This document shows, in pieces, positions 16,877 to 25,858 of a DNA stretch of 64,000 bases. The DNA is from Candidatus Nitrospira nitrificans (GTDB taxonomy: Bacteria > Nitrospirota > Nitrospiria > Nitrospirales > Nitrospiraceae): the NCBI RefSeq assembly GCF_001458775.1, contig NZ_CZPZ01000004.1, forward strand, positions 62,001 to 126,000, read 5' to 3'. The stretch's first letter is position 1. Each line of letters starts with the position of its first letter. A program made the translations under genes and the position numbers. The notes beneath the pieces are model-generated. The model was not told where the DNA came from. It did not search any database and saw only the letters and a program-made list of their open reading frames with translations.

Positions 16877-17530
16877 TCAGATCAACCCCCGCTTCTGCAG
16901 GTACTCTGTATCGATACTGATGGTGGATTTAGGAAGTTGGCCGCGCTCTTGGAGCAGACGCTCGACATACTTGCCGATGAGGTCAGATTCAAGATTGACG
17001 GGATCATTCACCTGCTTGAGGCCAAGGATCGTCACCTTCGCCGTGTGTGGAATGATGGCCACGCTGAACCCCTGCTCGGTCATCGCATTGATTGTGAGGC
17101 TGATGCCATCGACCGTAATGGAGCCCTTTGTGACACAATAGCGCAGGATCTCCGGAGGCGCTCCGATGGTGAACAGGATGGCATTGCTGTCTTGCTGCCG
17201 GTTGCGAATGACACCCACTCCATCCACATGACCAGCCACCAGATGCCCGCCGATGCGCTCATTGAGCTTCATAGCCCTTTCGAGATTGACCGGCATTCCC
17301 ACAGCGAATCCTCCGAGCGTCGTCACCGAGAGTGTTTCAGGCGAGACCTCCACGGAAAAGTCGCGCTCGCTTCTCGAGACGACCGTGAGGCAGATTCCAT
17401 TCACGCTCACGCTGTCACCGATCTTCAGGTCGTCCAGCACTGTCGAGGCCAGAATCGTGAGCCTGGCTCCCGCAAGCGTTTTTCTCAGAACGGTCACGGC
17501 GCCCATTTCTTCGACAATGCCGGAGAACAT
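16877..17530 (-). CDS. ribE: Riboflavin synthase
   Basis: 217 residues with the two tandem lumazine-binding halves. The first half begins MFSGIVEEMGAV, with SVSVNGICLTV and NLERAMKLNERIGGHLVAGHVDGVG. The second repeats these as GSITVDGISLTINAM and NLESDLIGKYVERLL. The enzyme dismutates two 6,7-dimethyl-8-ribityllumazine molecules into riboflavin. It is the last gene of the operon that also carries ribD; its ATG overlaps the stop of a 38-aa membrane protein (TGATG). ribBA and ribH are not in the window. Confidence 0.95.
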   Translation of the reverse strand: MFSGIVEEMGAVTVLRKTLAGARLTILASTVLDDLKIGDSVSVNGICLTVVSRSERDFSVEVSPETLSVTTLGGFAVGMPVNLERAMKLNERIGGHLVAGHVDGVGVIRNRQQDSNAILFTIGAPPEILRYCVTKGSITVDGISLTINAMTEQGFSVAIIPHTAKVTILGLKQVNDPVNLESDLIGKYVERLLQERGQLPKSTISIDTEYLQKRGLI

Positions 17531-17646
17531 CAGTCTTTCCTCAGGATGATTTGTTTCACCACATAGCCAAACAGCACGATCAGTACCACAACGCCCAGAC
17601 CGGCCAGCCCGCCGATCACGAGGTTCTCGACCGCAATCTCCTTCAT
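17530..17646 (-). CDS. 38-residue single-pass membrane protein upstream of ribE
   Basis: Minus-strand ORF from ATG 17646, beginning MKEIAVENLVIGGLAG. One long hydrophobic helix (LGVVVLIVLFGYVV) is followed by the basic tail KQIILRKD. The stop overlaps the ribE ATG by one base (TGATG), and the gene follows the MFS gene by 42 nt, so it belongs to the operon. A TATAAT hexamer lies just upstream (~17651-17656) and might give ribE extra transcription, though no good -35 is seen. No family is recognised. Confidence 0.55.
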   Translation of the reverse strand: MKEIAVENLVIGGLAGLGVVVLIVLFGYVVKQIILRKD

Positions 17647-17688
17647 CACGGGGCCATTATATCGTAGCCGTGATCAAGATAGCAGCGT

Positions 17689-18858
17689 CTACATTCGTTT
17701 CATCGCCACCCAGAATACACCCGCCGCCGTCAGTTGTATCCCCGCGATCACGGCAAAGGCCATCGGATAACTCAGGTTCGCAATCAAGAGTCCGGCCAGC
17801 AACGGTCCACTCGCGTGCCCGATATCCATAATCGTCCCCTGCATCCCCATCCCGGCTCCGAGCGTCTTAAACTCGGAGCTGTCGGCGACCAGCGCCGAGG
17901 AGGACGAGGATACGACCGCTTCACCGAAGCCGAATCCCGCCGACAGCAGGAGCAAGACGGGAAACAGCGCGACATATGGGATGCAGACAAAGGTTCCGGC
18001 GCAAATAAGTAGGCCAAGCATGATCAGCGGCTGGCGACCGACTCGATCTGAAATCCGTCCCATGATCGGTTTGGAAAAGAACGACGTGCAGGCTTGGACG
18101 GAAAACAACAGACCGACTTCGCCGGGATTCAATCCCGCTGAGACCCCGTACAAGGGCAAAAAGGCCATCAGGGCTCCATTCGCAATCATCTTGGCGGCGT
18201 CGGTCATGCTGGTGATCAGGACTTTGTTGTTTTTGGCGACGGCGGCAAATCCCTTCCACATTTCGGACAGCACCACAGCCGTCCCCTGTTCCTTTCTTTG
18301 CGGCACCGAGACATCGAGATGAAGACTATAGAACAACGCCATGCCGATGCAGCCGAAGACACCGGCCGTGACAAACGCCGTGGAGAATCCTGCCGCATGG
18401 ATGAGGTACCCACCGAGAAAGGGGCCCAGGAGAGAGCCGGACTGCGTGCAGGCCGTATAGGTCCCAAGCGCCGCGCCACGCCGTTCCCGATAGAGCTCCG
18501 CCACGGTGGCGAGGGCGCTCGGGGCGAAGATGGCCGTCGCCAACCCATGCATGAACCGTAAGACCGTCAGCGCATCCAGGTTCGTAATGAAGGGGTAGAG
18601 AAACGGCGGCAGCCCGAACGCCACCACGCCGATCCGCAGCAAGACACGCCGTCCGTAGATGTCGGAGAGGGCGCCGGAAGGTAGCTTCAGCAAGACGCCT
18701 GTTAAGGTCGAAACGGATACGATCAGACCGATCCGTTCTGGGCTCGCGCCGAGCGATTCGGCGAACAAAGAGAGTGCGGGCATCCGCACCATGTTGTAGC
18801 TGATGAAGCAAAAGATGCCGACCGTGCAGATCAGCGCGAAACTGCGGGATGTCGTCAT
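17689..18858 (-). CDS. MFS transporter
   Basis: 389 residues with 12 predicted hydrophobic helices. The major-facilitator signature between helices 2 and 3 reads GALSDIYGRRVLLR, and the equivalent loop in the second half reads GRISDRVGRQPLIM. This organisation is typical of drug/metabolite:H+ antiporters. The substrate is not identifiable. The start overlaps the upstream stop by 4 nt, so it is cotranslated with genes for a secreted protein, an esterase and ribD. A riboflavin-related or esterase-product substrate is possible from context only. Confidence 0.85.
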   Translation of the reverse strand: MTTSRSFALICTVGIFCFISYNMVRMPALSLFAESLGASPERIGLIVSVSTLTGVLLKLPSGALSDIYGRRVLLRIGVVAFGLPPFLYPFITNLDALTVLRFMHGLATAIFAPSALATVAELYRERRGAALGTYTACTQSGSLLGPFLGGYLIHAAGFSTAFVTAGVFGCIGMALFYSLHLDVSVPQRKEQGTAVVLSEMWKGFAAVAKNNKVLITSMTDAAKMIANGALMAFLPLYGVSAGLNPGEVGLLFSVQACTSFFSKPIMGRISDRVGRQPLIMLGLLICAGTFVCIPYVALFPVLLLLSAGFGFGEAVVSSSSSALVADSSEFKTLGAGMGMQGTIMDIGHASGPLLAGLLIANLSYPMAFAVIAGIQLTAAGVFWVAMKRM

Positions 18859-19667
18859 GGGAAAGATCTGCTGGGTGGAAGGGCCTTGTCAGTGTCCGGG
18901 TCGGCGCTCAACGCATGTCTCAGGAAGGCCGCCTGGGCTTCGGGTAACGACGGTGGCCTCGCCGCTTCAGATAACACCCGCTGAGGGTCTTGCCTCATCG
19001 CAACACCCAATCGATTCACCGTTTCCACTCCTTTTTGCAACCGACTCGTCACTATCCTCGAAACAAGCGGATGCAGGAGGGACACCAACCCTGAAAGAAC
19101 ACGATTGTCCAACTTGGTGTACGCCACCAACGTATTGTCCGTCGCTTCATTCCCGTTCGCATCTCGCGTCACACCTATCCTGAGAAAGACGACCGCTTTT
19201 CCCGTCACATGGGGAAGCAACCGACTCTCATGCGACCCTTCAAGATAGTACATGCGCGAATCAAGGTCCTCGTAGACCAGTTGAACGATGCCCTTGGTCC
19301 CATCGCCGTCATCTCCCCAAAATATTCCCGGCCCTCTCATCTCCGACTCATAGCGGCCGAGATTGAGCCGCCAGATCAACGAAGCGGTAAATGGAGGGTG
19401 ATCCAGGAGATGCCGATACATCGATTCGGATAGAGCGGTTCGGATTGGCCCTACCTTGCTCTCAGTCGTATGGCTCTGAACAATGGGTTGCAGCCTGCAG
19501 GTCCAGGCCGGATCCACTCGTTCAACAGGAAACGTCAGCCCGGCATGATCACGCGATAAGGAACACGATTCTGTCTTCCCCTGCTCAGGAGAGAGGAGCA
19601 GTCCCGCTCCGAGTCCGGCAATGGCTATTCCAAGTATGTGTCGTTTGACCCGCCCAACGGAGCTCAT
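18855..19667 (-). CDS. Exported protein of unknown function
   Basis: 270 residues. A signal-peptide-like N-terminus (RHILGIAIAGLGAGLLLSPEQGKTE) precedes a mature region with two early cysteines (ESCSLSRD, TCRLQP). The central part (FTASLIWRLNLGRYESEMRGPGIFWGDDGDGTKGIVQLVYEDLDSRMYYLEG) is beta-rich and resembles lipid/START-like shapes, but I cannot assign a family. The C-terminal helix contains LSGLVSLLHPLVSRIVTSRLQKG, possibly membrane-associated. It overlaps the neighbouring genes by 4 nt on both sides, between an esterase and a transporter. Confidence 0.65.
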   Translation of the reverse strand: MSSVGRVKRHILGIAIAGLGAGLLLSPEQGKTESCSLSRDHAGLTFPVERVDPAWTCRLQPIVQSHTTESKVGPIRTALSESMYRHLLDHPPFTASLIWRLNLGRYESEMRGPGIFWGDDGDGTKGIVQLVYEDLDSRMYYLEGSHESRLLPHVTGKAVVFLRIGVTRDANGNEATDNTLVAYTKLDNRVLSGLVSLLHPLVSRIVTSRLQKGVETVNRLGVAMRQDPQRVLSEAARPPSLPEAQAAFLRHALSADPDTDKALPPSRSFP

Positions 19668-20953
19668 GGGGTGAGCTTTTCAACGGCGATGGTGAGATGG
19701 ACGGGAAAAAGCTGTTGGGGATCCTGTCGGAGCCTGGCCTGCCGCAACAACGTTTCCACCGACGGCGATACGGCGCCGCTGAATGAAAGACGTCCATTGG
19801 TGACGATCGTGAGCGGCTTGGAGAAGTCGATGAGTCGATCGTTCAAGAACAGGCTGTACCGTTGAACCCGATCAGCCGTTACCTCAATCCGATTGGCTCC
19901 TACGATCGCTGCATCCACCTTGGCATATTCACGCCGCTGAATTCGTTCATCCCGCTTGTCGACCAAGTCCTGCGAGAATGCCGCGATCGGGTCGGTCGAG
20001 TCGATCCGAAGCCAGGCGAACGATTGAAAGTGGCCGGCATCGCGCACGACGGTCAGCCGCGCAGGCAACGGCTCGCGGCGCCGGCTATTGAACCAGGCGA
20101 GAAGATCGGGCAACTCTTCTTTCGGAAAATAGTGACCTCCTGCGACGGGATGCTCGCGCTGATGTTCGCGGTACACATGCGAATAACCAAGTGTCTCCAA
20201 CTCGTGGACGATCGACCGGCTCAGCCTCACCGGCATGACCTGATCTTTCGCTCCATGAATGATATACACGGGCGTATTGCGAAGATTCCCCAGGAACGGC
20301 AGTAACACATCGTCCAATCCGCCGGCCATGGGCGCGAGACCGGCAAACAATGACGCATGGTGCATCCCGATCAACCACGCACCGATCCCACCATTGGACA
20401 TACCCGTGAGAAAGATCCGATCCGGATCGATATGGTACTGCCGCCGGACCTCTCGGATCGTTTCCAATACCAACTCCTCGGCATGCCTGGTAAACCACGC
20501 GCCGGACGGATAGGTCGGACAGGCCACGAGATAGCCCTCGCCCAACCTCGTTCGCCACCGCTCCAAATACTCTTCACCCGTAAAACCGTATCCATGCAGA
20601 CACACAATGAGGGCGTGACTCTTCGAAGTCTGATACGACGCGGGAATGAACAGAGACAACGGGTAGGAACGCCCACGAACGATGATCTGTTCACGAGGAA
20701 GAATCTCGACGGGTTGACGTTGGTACGCGCCTTCCCTCCCGATGATTTCAGAAACCACTTCGACTGAGGCCTTGTCATCGGACAGAATAGTCTGCAAGAG
20801 ATGTTCGGCTTCATTCGCCTCACCCGTATCGAGAAATCGATAGACGAGTGAAGCAAGCCCCTCGGTCGGTTGAACCGACGATTCTGCAAAGCCGAGCGCG
20901 CCACTGCCTGCCACGAGCACCGACAGGATCACACTCCATAGCCGGAGGATCAC
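19664..20953 (-). CDS. Exported alpha/beta-hydrolase (esterase/PHB-depolymerase-like)
   Basis: 429 residues. It has a signal peptide (~1-24, ending ALGFAES), a helical N-terminal segment, then an alpha/beta-hydrolase core. Visible elements are the oxyanion loop HGYGFTGEE (120-128), the nucleophile elbow GMSNGGIG (Ser186), a following GGLDD, VYIIHGAKDQVMPV carrying the probable acid, and EHPVAGGHYFP carrying the probable His. A C-terminal domain of ~150 residues follows. It likely hydrolyses an ester in the periplasm or outside. The gene overlaps its neighbours by 4 nt in the ppdK-ribD-ribE operon. Confidence 0.8.
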   Translation of the reverse strand: MILRLWSVILSVLVAGSGALGFAESSVQPTEGLASLVYRFLDTGEANEAEHLLQTILSDDKASVEVVSEIIGREGAYQRQPVEILPREQIIVRGRSYPLSLFIPASYQTSKSHALIVCLHGYGFTGEEYLERWRTRLGEGYLVACPTYPSGAWFTRHAEELVLETIREVRRQYHIDPDRIFLTGMSNGGIGAWLIGMHHASLFAGLAPMAGGLDDVLLPFLGNLRNTPVYIIHGAKDQVMPVRLSRSIVHELETLGYSHVYREHQREHPVAGGHYFPKEELPDLLAWFNSRRREPLPARLTVVRDAGHFQSFAWLRIDSTDPIAAFSQDLVDKRDERIQRREYAKVDAAIVGANRIEVTADRVQRYSLFLNDRLIDFSKPLTIVTNGRLSFSGAVSPSVETLLRQARLRQDPQQLFPVHLTIAVEKLTP

Positions 20954-22068
20954 AAATCTCCTTCCACCACAACATCTTGACCGACGGACCGTGTCACGAC
21001 ATGTCGTAATACTATCGCATCGACAAGTCGTGCCGGGCTCTCTCCCCCAATAAGTCCTTTGGCATTCTGCCCGCCGAGCAGTAGCGGCGCCAGATAGAGG
21101 CGAACGTGATCGACCAGCTTTGCCTTCAGCATCGCCGCATTGACCTCACCGCCCCCCTCCACGAGGAGGGACATGATACCGCGCCGACCGAGCTCTCTGA
21201 GCAGAGCGGACAATGAAACACGGCCCTGCAGAGCGGGCAAGGTGAGAATCTCGATGCCTTTCTTTTGCAGGGCCGATCGTCGAGCTGCCGGAGCCGCGGC
21301 CGTTGTGACGATGATCGTCTGAGCCTTGTCCTGTTGTGCCAGAACCTGTGCCTTGAGGGGCGTACGCAAGCGACTATCGACCACAATGCGAAGAGACTGC
21401 TTCGGTGCCGGCTTTTCGAGTCGCGGTCCCGTTCTCGCGGTCAACGAGGGATCATCGGCCAGAACGGTTCCGACTCCGATCAGAACAGCATCCACGTTAC
21501 TGCGAAGTCGATGGACCTCGCGACGGGACGACTCGCTCGTAATCCATCGCGACTCCCCCGTGGCGGTGGCCAGTTTTCCATCGAGCGTCATGCCCGCCTT
21601 GAGCGTCACATAGGGACGGCCCGTTTTCATCCAATGGCAGTAGGCTTTGTTCAGTTTCTCCGCCTCTCGCTGAGCCACTCCGACCGTGACGAAGAGTCCA
21701 GCTCGCCGAAGCGCGGCCACTCCTTTTCCCTTTACGGATGGATTCGGATCTTGCATCGCAATCACCAGACGGCGGACGCCGGAGTGAAGAATTTCAGGGA
21801 CACAAGGCGGAGTTCGTTTTGCGAGATGGCAGCACGGCTCGAGCGTGACATAGAGCGTCGCCCCTTTGGCCCGGCTTCCTGCCTGCCGAAGGGCGAGAAT
21901 TTCTGCGTGAGGAGTCCCGGGTCGGAGATGAAACCCTTGGCCGATGATTCGACCCTGACGAACCACGACGGCTCCGACCATCGGATTCGGACTTGTCGTT
22001 CCCTGGCCCTTCGCCGCAAGACGAAGCGCCAGGGTCATATAACGGAGGTCTCGTGCGCGGTCCGTCAC
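20950..22068 (-). CDS. ribD: Bifunctional riboflavin biosynthesis deaminase/reductase
   Basis: 372 residues. The N-terminal deaminase domain (1-~145) has the zinc motif HAE (54-56) and TLEPCCHLAKRTPPC (75-89). The C-terminal reductase domain (~150-372) shows VTLKAGMTLDGKLAT, SRWITSE, VDAVLIGVGTVLADDPSLTAR and SLLVEGGGEVNAAML. It carries out the second and third steps of riboflavin synthesis from GTP. The start overlaps the ppdK stop and its stop overlaps the esterase start, each by 4 nt. It works with ribE at the far end of the same operon. Confidence 0.95.
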   Translation of the reverse strand: MTDRARDLRYMTLALRLAAKGQGTTSPNPMVGAVVVRQGRIIGQGFHLRPGTPHAEILALRQAGSRAKGATLYVTLEPCCHLAKRTPPCVPEILHSGVRRLVIAMQDPNPSVKGKGVAALRRAGLFVTVGVAQREAEKLNKAYCHWMKTGRPYVTLKAGMTLDGKLATATGESRWITSESSRREVHRLRSNVDAVLIGVGTVLADDPSLTARTGPRLEKPAPKQSLRIVVDSRLRTPLKAQVLAQQDKAQTIIVTTAAAPAARRSALQKKGIEILTLPALQGRVSLSALLRELGRRGIMSLLVEGGGEVNAAMLKAKLVDHVRLYLAPLLLGGQNAKGLIGGESPARLVDAIVLRHVVTRSVGQDVVVEGDL

Positions 22069-24902
22069 CGTTTCTTGCGGTTGCCTGAAGGCGCCTTGGG
22101 CGCCGGCTTGGCCCGCTTTGAAGACTGTGACACCTTCGCGGGTTTCATCTTCATTTTGACGCGCGTCGTCGCGGCTTGCTTAGGCGCCGCCGGTGGCTTG
22201 GCGTCCGCTTCGGCGATCGCGGCCTGTGCCGCCGCCAGCCGCGCAATGGCGACGCGGAAGGGCGAACAGCTCACATAGTCCAACCCGATCTGATGGCAAA
22301 ACTCCACGGAACTTGGATCTCCGCCGTGTTCGCCACAGATGCCGAGCTTGATCCCCGGCCGTGACGCGCGCCCTCCGGCGATGGCCGTCTTCATCAGCGA
22401 ACCCACACCTTCCCGATCGAGCGTGGCGAACGGATCCGCGTCCATGATCTTCACCGTTCGATAGTGGTCGATGAACTTCGCGGCGTCATCGCGGGAGAAT
22501 CCGAACGTCGTCTGGGTCAAGTCGTTCGTCCCGAACGAGAAGAATTCAGCCTCTTCGGCAATCCGTTCGGCCGTCACCGCCGCGCGGGGCAATTCGATCA
22601 TCGTCCCGACAAGGTACGAGAGCTTCACGTTGTAGCGCTTCATGGTCTCTTGCGCGACTTCGCGGATGAGATCCTTCTGCGACTTCATTTCCGTCACCAT
22701 GCCCACCAGCGGAATCATGATCTCCGGAACGATTTTCTTGCCTTCCTTGGCCAACTCGCAGGCCGCCTCGATAATGGCGCGCGCCTGCATCCGCGTGATC
22801 TCGGGCATCGTAATGCCCAGTCGACATCCGCGCAGCCCCAGCATCGGATTGAATTCATGCAACTCTTCGACCCGCGCAAGCAAACGCCGCTGCTCTTCCA
22901 GCTTGACACCGTCCTCGCCGGTCAACTCAAGCTGAGCGATCTCCACCATCAACTCTTCACGCTTCGGCAAAAACTCATGCAACGGCGGATCAAGCAGGCG
23001 AATGGTGACCGGAAACCCCTCCATCTCGCGATACAGTCCGATGAAGTCCTGCTTCTGCAGCGGCAACAACTGCTCCAGATACTTTTCCCGATCCTCTTTC
23101 GTCCTGGCCAGAATCATCTTCTGCATGATCGGAATACGGTCTTCGGCAAAGAACATATGTTCCGTGCGGCAGAGCCCGATGCCTTCGGCGCCGAATCCTC
23201 GGGCGATCTTGGCCTGGTCCGGCACATCGGCATTCGCGCGCACCTTCATCGTCCGCACACTGTCCGCCCATGAGAGGATGGTGGAGAAGAGCTGATATTT
23301 TTGCGACCGCTTCGCATCCAGCTTCCCCTGCACCACCTGAATGATCTCGGATTCCATGACGGGAATGTCGCCGTCATACACATTCCCGGTCGATCCGTTC
23401 ACGGACAGATAGTCGCCTTCCCGGAACACTTTCGACCCGATCCGCACCGATTGGGCATCGATGACTTCGACCGCTTCGCACCCGGCCACGCACACTTTAC
23501 CCATCTGTCGCGCCACCACCGCCGCATGGGACGTCATTCCGCCTCGCGCCGTCACGAACCCGGACGCGGCGTTCATGCCATGAATGTCGTCGGGGCTGGT
23601 TTCGTCGCGCACCAGCACGACCCGCTGCCCGGCTGCCTTCATTTCAACGGCGCGATCCGGCGTCAAGGCGATCTTTCCCGCGGCCGCTCCGGGTCCGGCC
23701 GGCAATCCCTTGCCCAATGGGGTCGAACCCGCTTCGGATTGGGTGTCGAAGATCGGATAGAGATACTGCGCAAGCTGATCCGGACCGACCCGCTGCACCG
23801 CCTCGCGCTTGGTGATCAAGCCTTCATTGACCATCTCGACGGCGATGCGCACGGCGGAAATACCGGTGCGTTTCCCGACCCGCGTCTGCAACATATACAG
23901 CGTGCCTTCCTGGATCGTGAATTCCAGGTCGAGCATGTCGCGGTAATGTTTTTCCAATCGCTTGTAGGTATGCTCGAGCTCTTTATAGGCGGGAGGCACG
24001 GTTCGGGCCAATTCCGTGACCGGCAGCGGCGTCCGAATTCCGGCGACCACGTCCTCGCCTTGCGCATTCATCAAACACTCGCCGAAAAACTTCCGCTCAC
24101 CCGTGTTGGGATCGCGCGTAAACGCCACCCCGGTGCCGCTGGTGTCGCCCATGTTGCCGAACACCATGGCCACGACGTTGATCGCCGTCCCCCAGTGATC
24201 CGGGATGCCGTTCAGCCGGCGGTAGGTGATCGCGCGCGCGCCGTTCCAGGATAAAAACACCGCGTCGATCGCCAGCTTCAACTGCTCATTCGGATCATCC
24301 GGGAAGGCATGGCCCGTTTCTTCCTTGACCAAAGATTTGAACCGCTCCACAAGGTCGCGCAGCGCGCGCGCATCCAGCTGCGTCTCGTGTTTCACGCCCA
24401 TTTCTTCTTTCTTGAGATTCAGAATCGCTTCGAAATGTTCGCGTGGCACACCCATCACGATACTGCCGAACATCGCCACAAATCGTCGATAGCTATCCTG
24501 AGCGAACCGGTCATTTCTGGTCTTGACCGCCAATCCTTCCACCGTCTTCGTGGTGAGACCGACGTTCAGCACCGTGTCCATCATCCCGGGCATCGAGGCG
24601 CGAGCCCCGGATCGGACTGAAACCAGCAGCGGCCGCTCAGGATTCCCAAACCCCATCCCCATTGAGCGTTCGACACGCTTGAGCGCCTGCAATGTGGCAT
24701 CCCACATGCCGGGCGGATACTTCTTGCCGATTTTGTAATATTCGACGCAGGCTTCCGTCGAAATCGTAAACCCGGGTGGGACCGAGATGCCCAAATTGGT
24801 CATCTCCGCCAATCCCGCGCCCTTGCCCCCCAGCAACTCCTTCATATTCGACGTACCCTCGGCCTTGCCGTCGCCGAAATAGTAGACGTATTTCTTTGCC
24901 AC
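22065..24902 (-). CDS. ppdK: Pyruvate, phosphate dikinase with a basic C-terminal tail
   Basis: 945 residues. The ATP-grasp N-terminus shows GGKGAGLAEMTNLGISVPPGF. The phosphorylatable His lies in GGMTSHAAVVARQMGKVC, and the PEP/pyruvate barrel contains GLCRTEHMFF and GICGEHGGDPSSVEFC. The enzyme interconverts pyruvate + ATP + Pi and PEP + AMP + PPi, fitting PEP supply in an autotroph. The last ~50 residues (KPPAAPKQAATTRVKMKMKP onward, ending GNRKKR) are a Lys/Ala/Pro-rich tail beyond the usual end of the family. It leads a seven-gene operon. Confidence 0.95.
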   Translation of the reverse strand: MAKKYVYYFGDGKAEGTSNMKELLGGKGAGLAEMTNLGISVPPGFTISTEACVEYYKIGKKYPPGMWDATLQALKRVERSMGMGFGNPERPLLVSVRSGARASMPGMMDTVLNVGLTTKTVEGLAVKTRNDRFAQDSYRRFVAMFGSIVMGVPREHFEAILNLKKEEMGVKHETQLDARALRDLVERFKSLVKEETGHAFPDDPNEQLKLAIDAVFLSWNGARAITYRRLNGIPDHWGTAINVVAMVFGNMGDTSGTGVAFTRDPNTGERKFFGECLMNAQGEDVVAGIRTPLPVTELARTVPPAYKELEHTYKRLEKHYRDMLDLEFTIQEGTLYMLQTRVGKRTGISAVRIAVEMVNEGLITKREAVQRVGPDQLAQYLYPIFDTQSEAGSTPLGKGLPAGPGAAAGKIALTPDRAVEMKAAGQRVVLVRDETSPDDIHGMNAASGFVTARGGMTSHAAVVARQMGKVCVAGCEAVEVIDAQSVRIGSKVFREGDYLSVNGSTGNVYDGDIPVMESEIIQVVQGKLDAKRSQKYQLFSTILSWADSVRTMKVRANADVPDQAKIARGFGAEGIGLCRTEHMFFAEDRIPIMQKMILARTKEDREKYLEQLLPLQKQDFIGLYREMEGFPVTIRLLDPPLHEFLPKREELMVEIAQLELTGEDGVKLEEQRRLLARVEELHEFNPMLGLRGCRLGITMPEITRMQARAIIEAACELAKEGKKIVPEIMIPLVGMVTEMKSQKDLIREVAQETMKRYNVKLSYLVGTMIELPRAAVTAERIAEEAEFFSFGTNDLTQTTFGFSRDDAAKFIDHYRTVKIMDADPFATLDREGVGSLMKTAIAGGRASRPGIKLGICGEHGGDPSSVEFCHQIGLDYVSCSPFRVAIARLAAAQAAIAEADAKPPAAPKQAATTRVKMKMKPAKVSQSSKRAKPAPKAPSGNRKKR

Positions 24903-24918
24903 GTGCCTTCTCCTTCCC

Positions 24919-25074
24919 GCAGGATACTGAAAACGTCCTCCAGCGGCGTTCCCCGCCTTGCCGAAGCGGCTTCGCGAGGCAGGTCGCCTCGCTCAGCGGC
25001 TCAACGTACCCCAAGCGCACGTCTCGCCGCTTCGCTCGCTGTGGCCTTGCTGGACAGCCTTTTCGAGCATCCTG
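24919..25074. repeat. Intergenic repeat copy C
   Basis: Ends AGGATACTGAAAA and TTTTCGAGCATCCT are inverted. Further in, TCCAGC pairs with GCTGGA. The core CTCAACGTAC is at 25000-25009, followed by CGCCGCTTCGCTCGC. It lies between ppdK and the 163-aa membrane-protein gene. It could fold into a long hairpin and may end transcription entering from either side. Confidence 0.7.
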
Positions 25075-25162
25075 AAGTTATCTGGTGTGAACACCGTACG
25101 GAAACTCCGGCCAAGTTACCGACATCTACCAAGTACTCCGCAGCCCCCTGGGAAAATGCATA

Positions 25163-25654
25163 TCAATGAGCGGGCGACGCGCGACGACCGTCGATTGATT
25201 CCAGACGGATCCGATAGCGGTTCACCAAAAACCACTTCGCCCACACGCCGCCGATGATAACAGCGGCGACAAACAGCATCAGCATCAATAATCGGTAGTC
25301 AGCTTGGATACCTTGATCGACGTAGTATCGGCCGTCAAGCCCCTTCTTGAGCTTCGTGTCGGGCTGAAGAAAATGGGTCGTTCCACTCGGGTCGGAGAGA
25401 TTCAACCATTCCGAACAAAGTCGGACTGGTTCACTCGCTCCAGGCATCGATTGCCACGTGAGTCGAAGACACACGTCCTGCTTCGCGTTGAAGAAATCCG
25501 GCGTCTTCACCAAATCGTCCAGATTAATGCCGCTGAGCGCGACCCCACCGAGAAGAACGGCATTGCAGAGCACCATCAGGGCCAGCGAGACGGCAAGAGA
25601 AAATCGTCGGATCTTGTCCGCCCGACGGCACTCGTCCGTCATCGGCTGATCCAT
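25163..25654 (-). CDS. Two-helix membrane protein of unknown function
   Basis: 163 residues. A first hydrophobic helix (SLAVSLALMVLCNAVLLGGVAL, ~19-40) and a second (YRLLMLMLFVAAVIIGGVWAKWFL, ~120-143) enclose a ~75-residue loop. The loop has two cysteines (DVCLRLTW, VRLCSEWLN) that could form a disulfide. The short basic C-terminus is RIRLESIDGRR. It is probably an inner-membrane protein with a periplasmic loop. It is bracketed by repeat copies C and D and is not coupled to neighbours. No family is recognised. Confidence 0.6.
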   Translation of the reverse strand: MDQPMTDECRRADKIRRFSLAVSLALMVLCNAVLLGGVALSGINLDDLVKTPDFFNAKQDVCLRLTWQSMPGASEPVRLCSEWLNLSDPSGTTHFLQPDTKLKKGLDGRYYVDQGIQADYRLLMLMLFVAAVIIGGVWAKWFLVNRYRIRLESIDGRRASPAH

Positions 25655-25683
25655 GGCGACTCCTGTTTTTCCGATCCTCGCTA

Positions 25684-25806
25684 CCGGGCTGTTGAAAAAG
25701 ACCCTCGCTTTATTCTCACGTCGCTCCCAGGCTCAACGTACGAGAGAATACGCTTCGCCTCTTCGCTCGCCGCGGCCCGCTGGAAGGCCTTTTGAACAGC
25801 CTGCCG
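25684..25806. repeat. Intergenic repeat copy D
   Basis: Ends CCGGGCTGTTGAAAAAG and CTTTTGAACAGCCTGCCGG are near-perfect inverted repeats. The core CTCAACGTAC is at 25732-25741, and TCTTCGCTCGC follows. This copy best shows the family consensus. It lies downstream of glyS and upstream of the 163-aa gene. Confidence 0.75.
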
Positions 25807-25858
25807 GAGCTTGTGAGATCGTTTTTCCCTGCCGAGGCAATTCGTTGTTCGAGTCGAC

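Noticed and set aside
23301-24254. 317-residue plus-strand frame inside ppdK
   Set aside because: His/Arg-rich antisense shadow of a complete PPDK.
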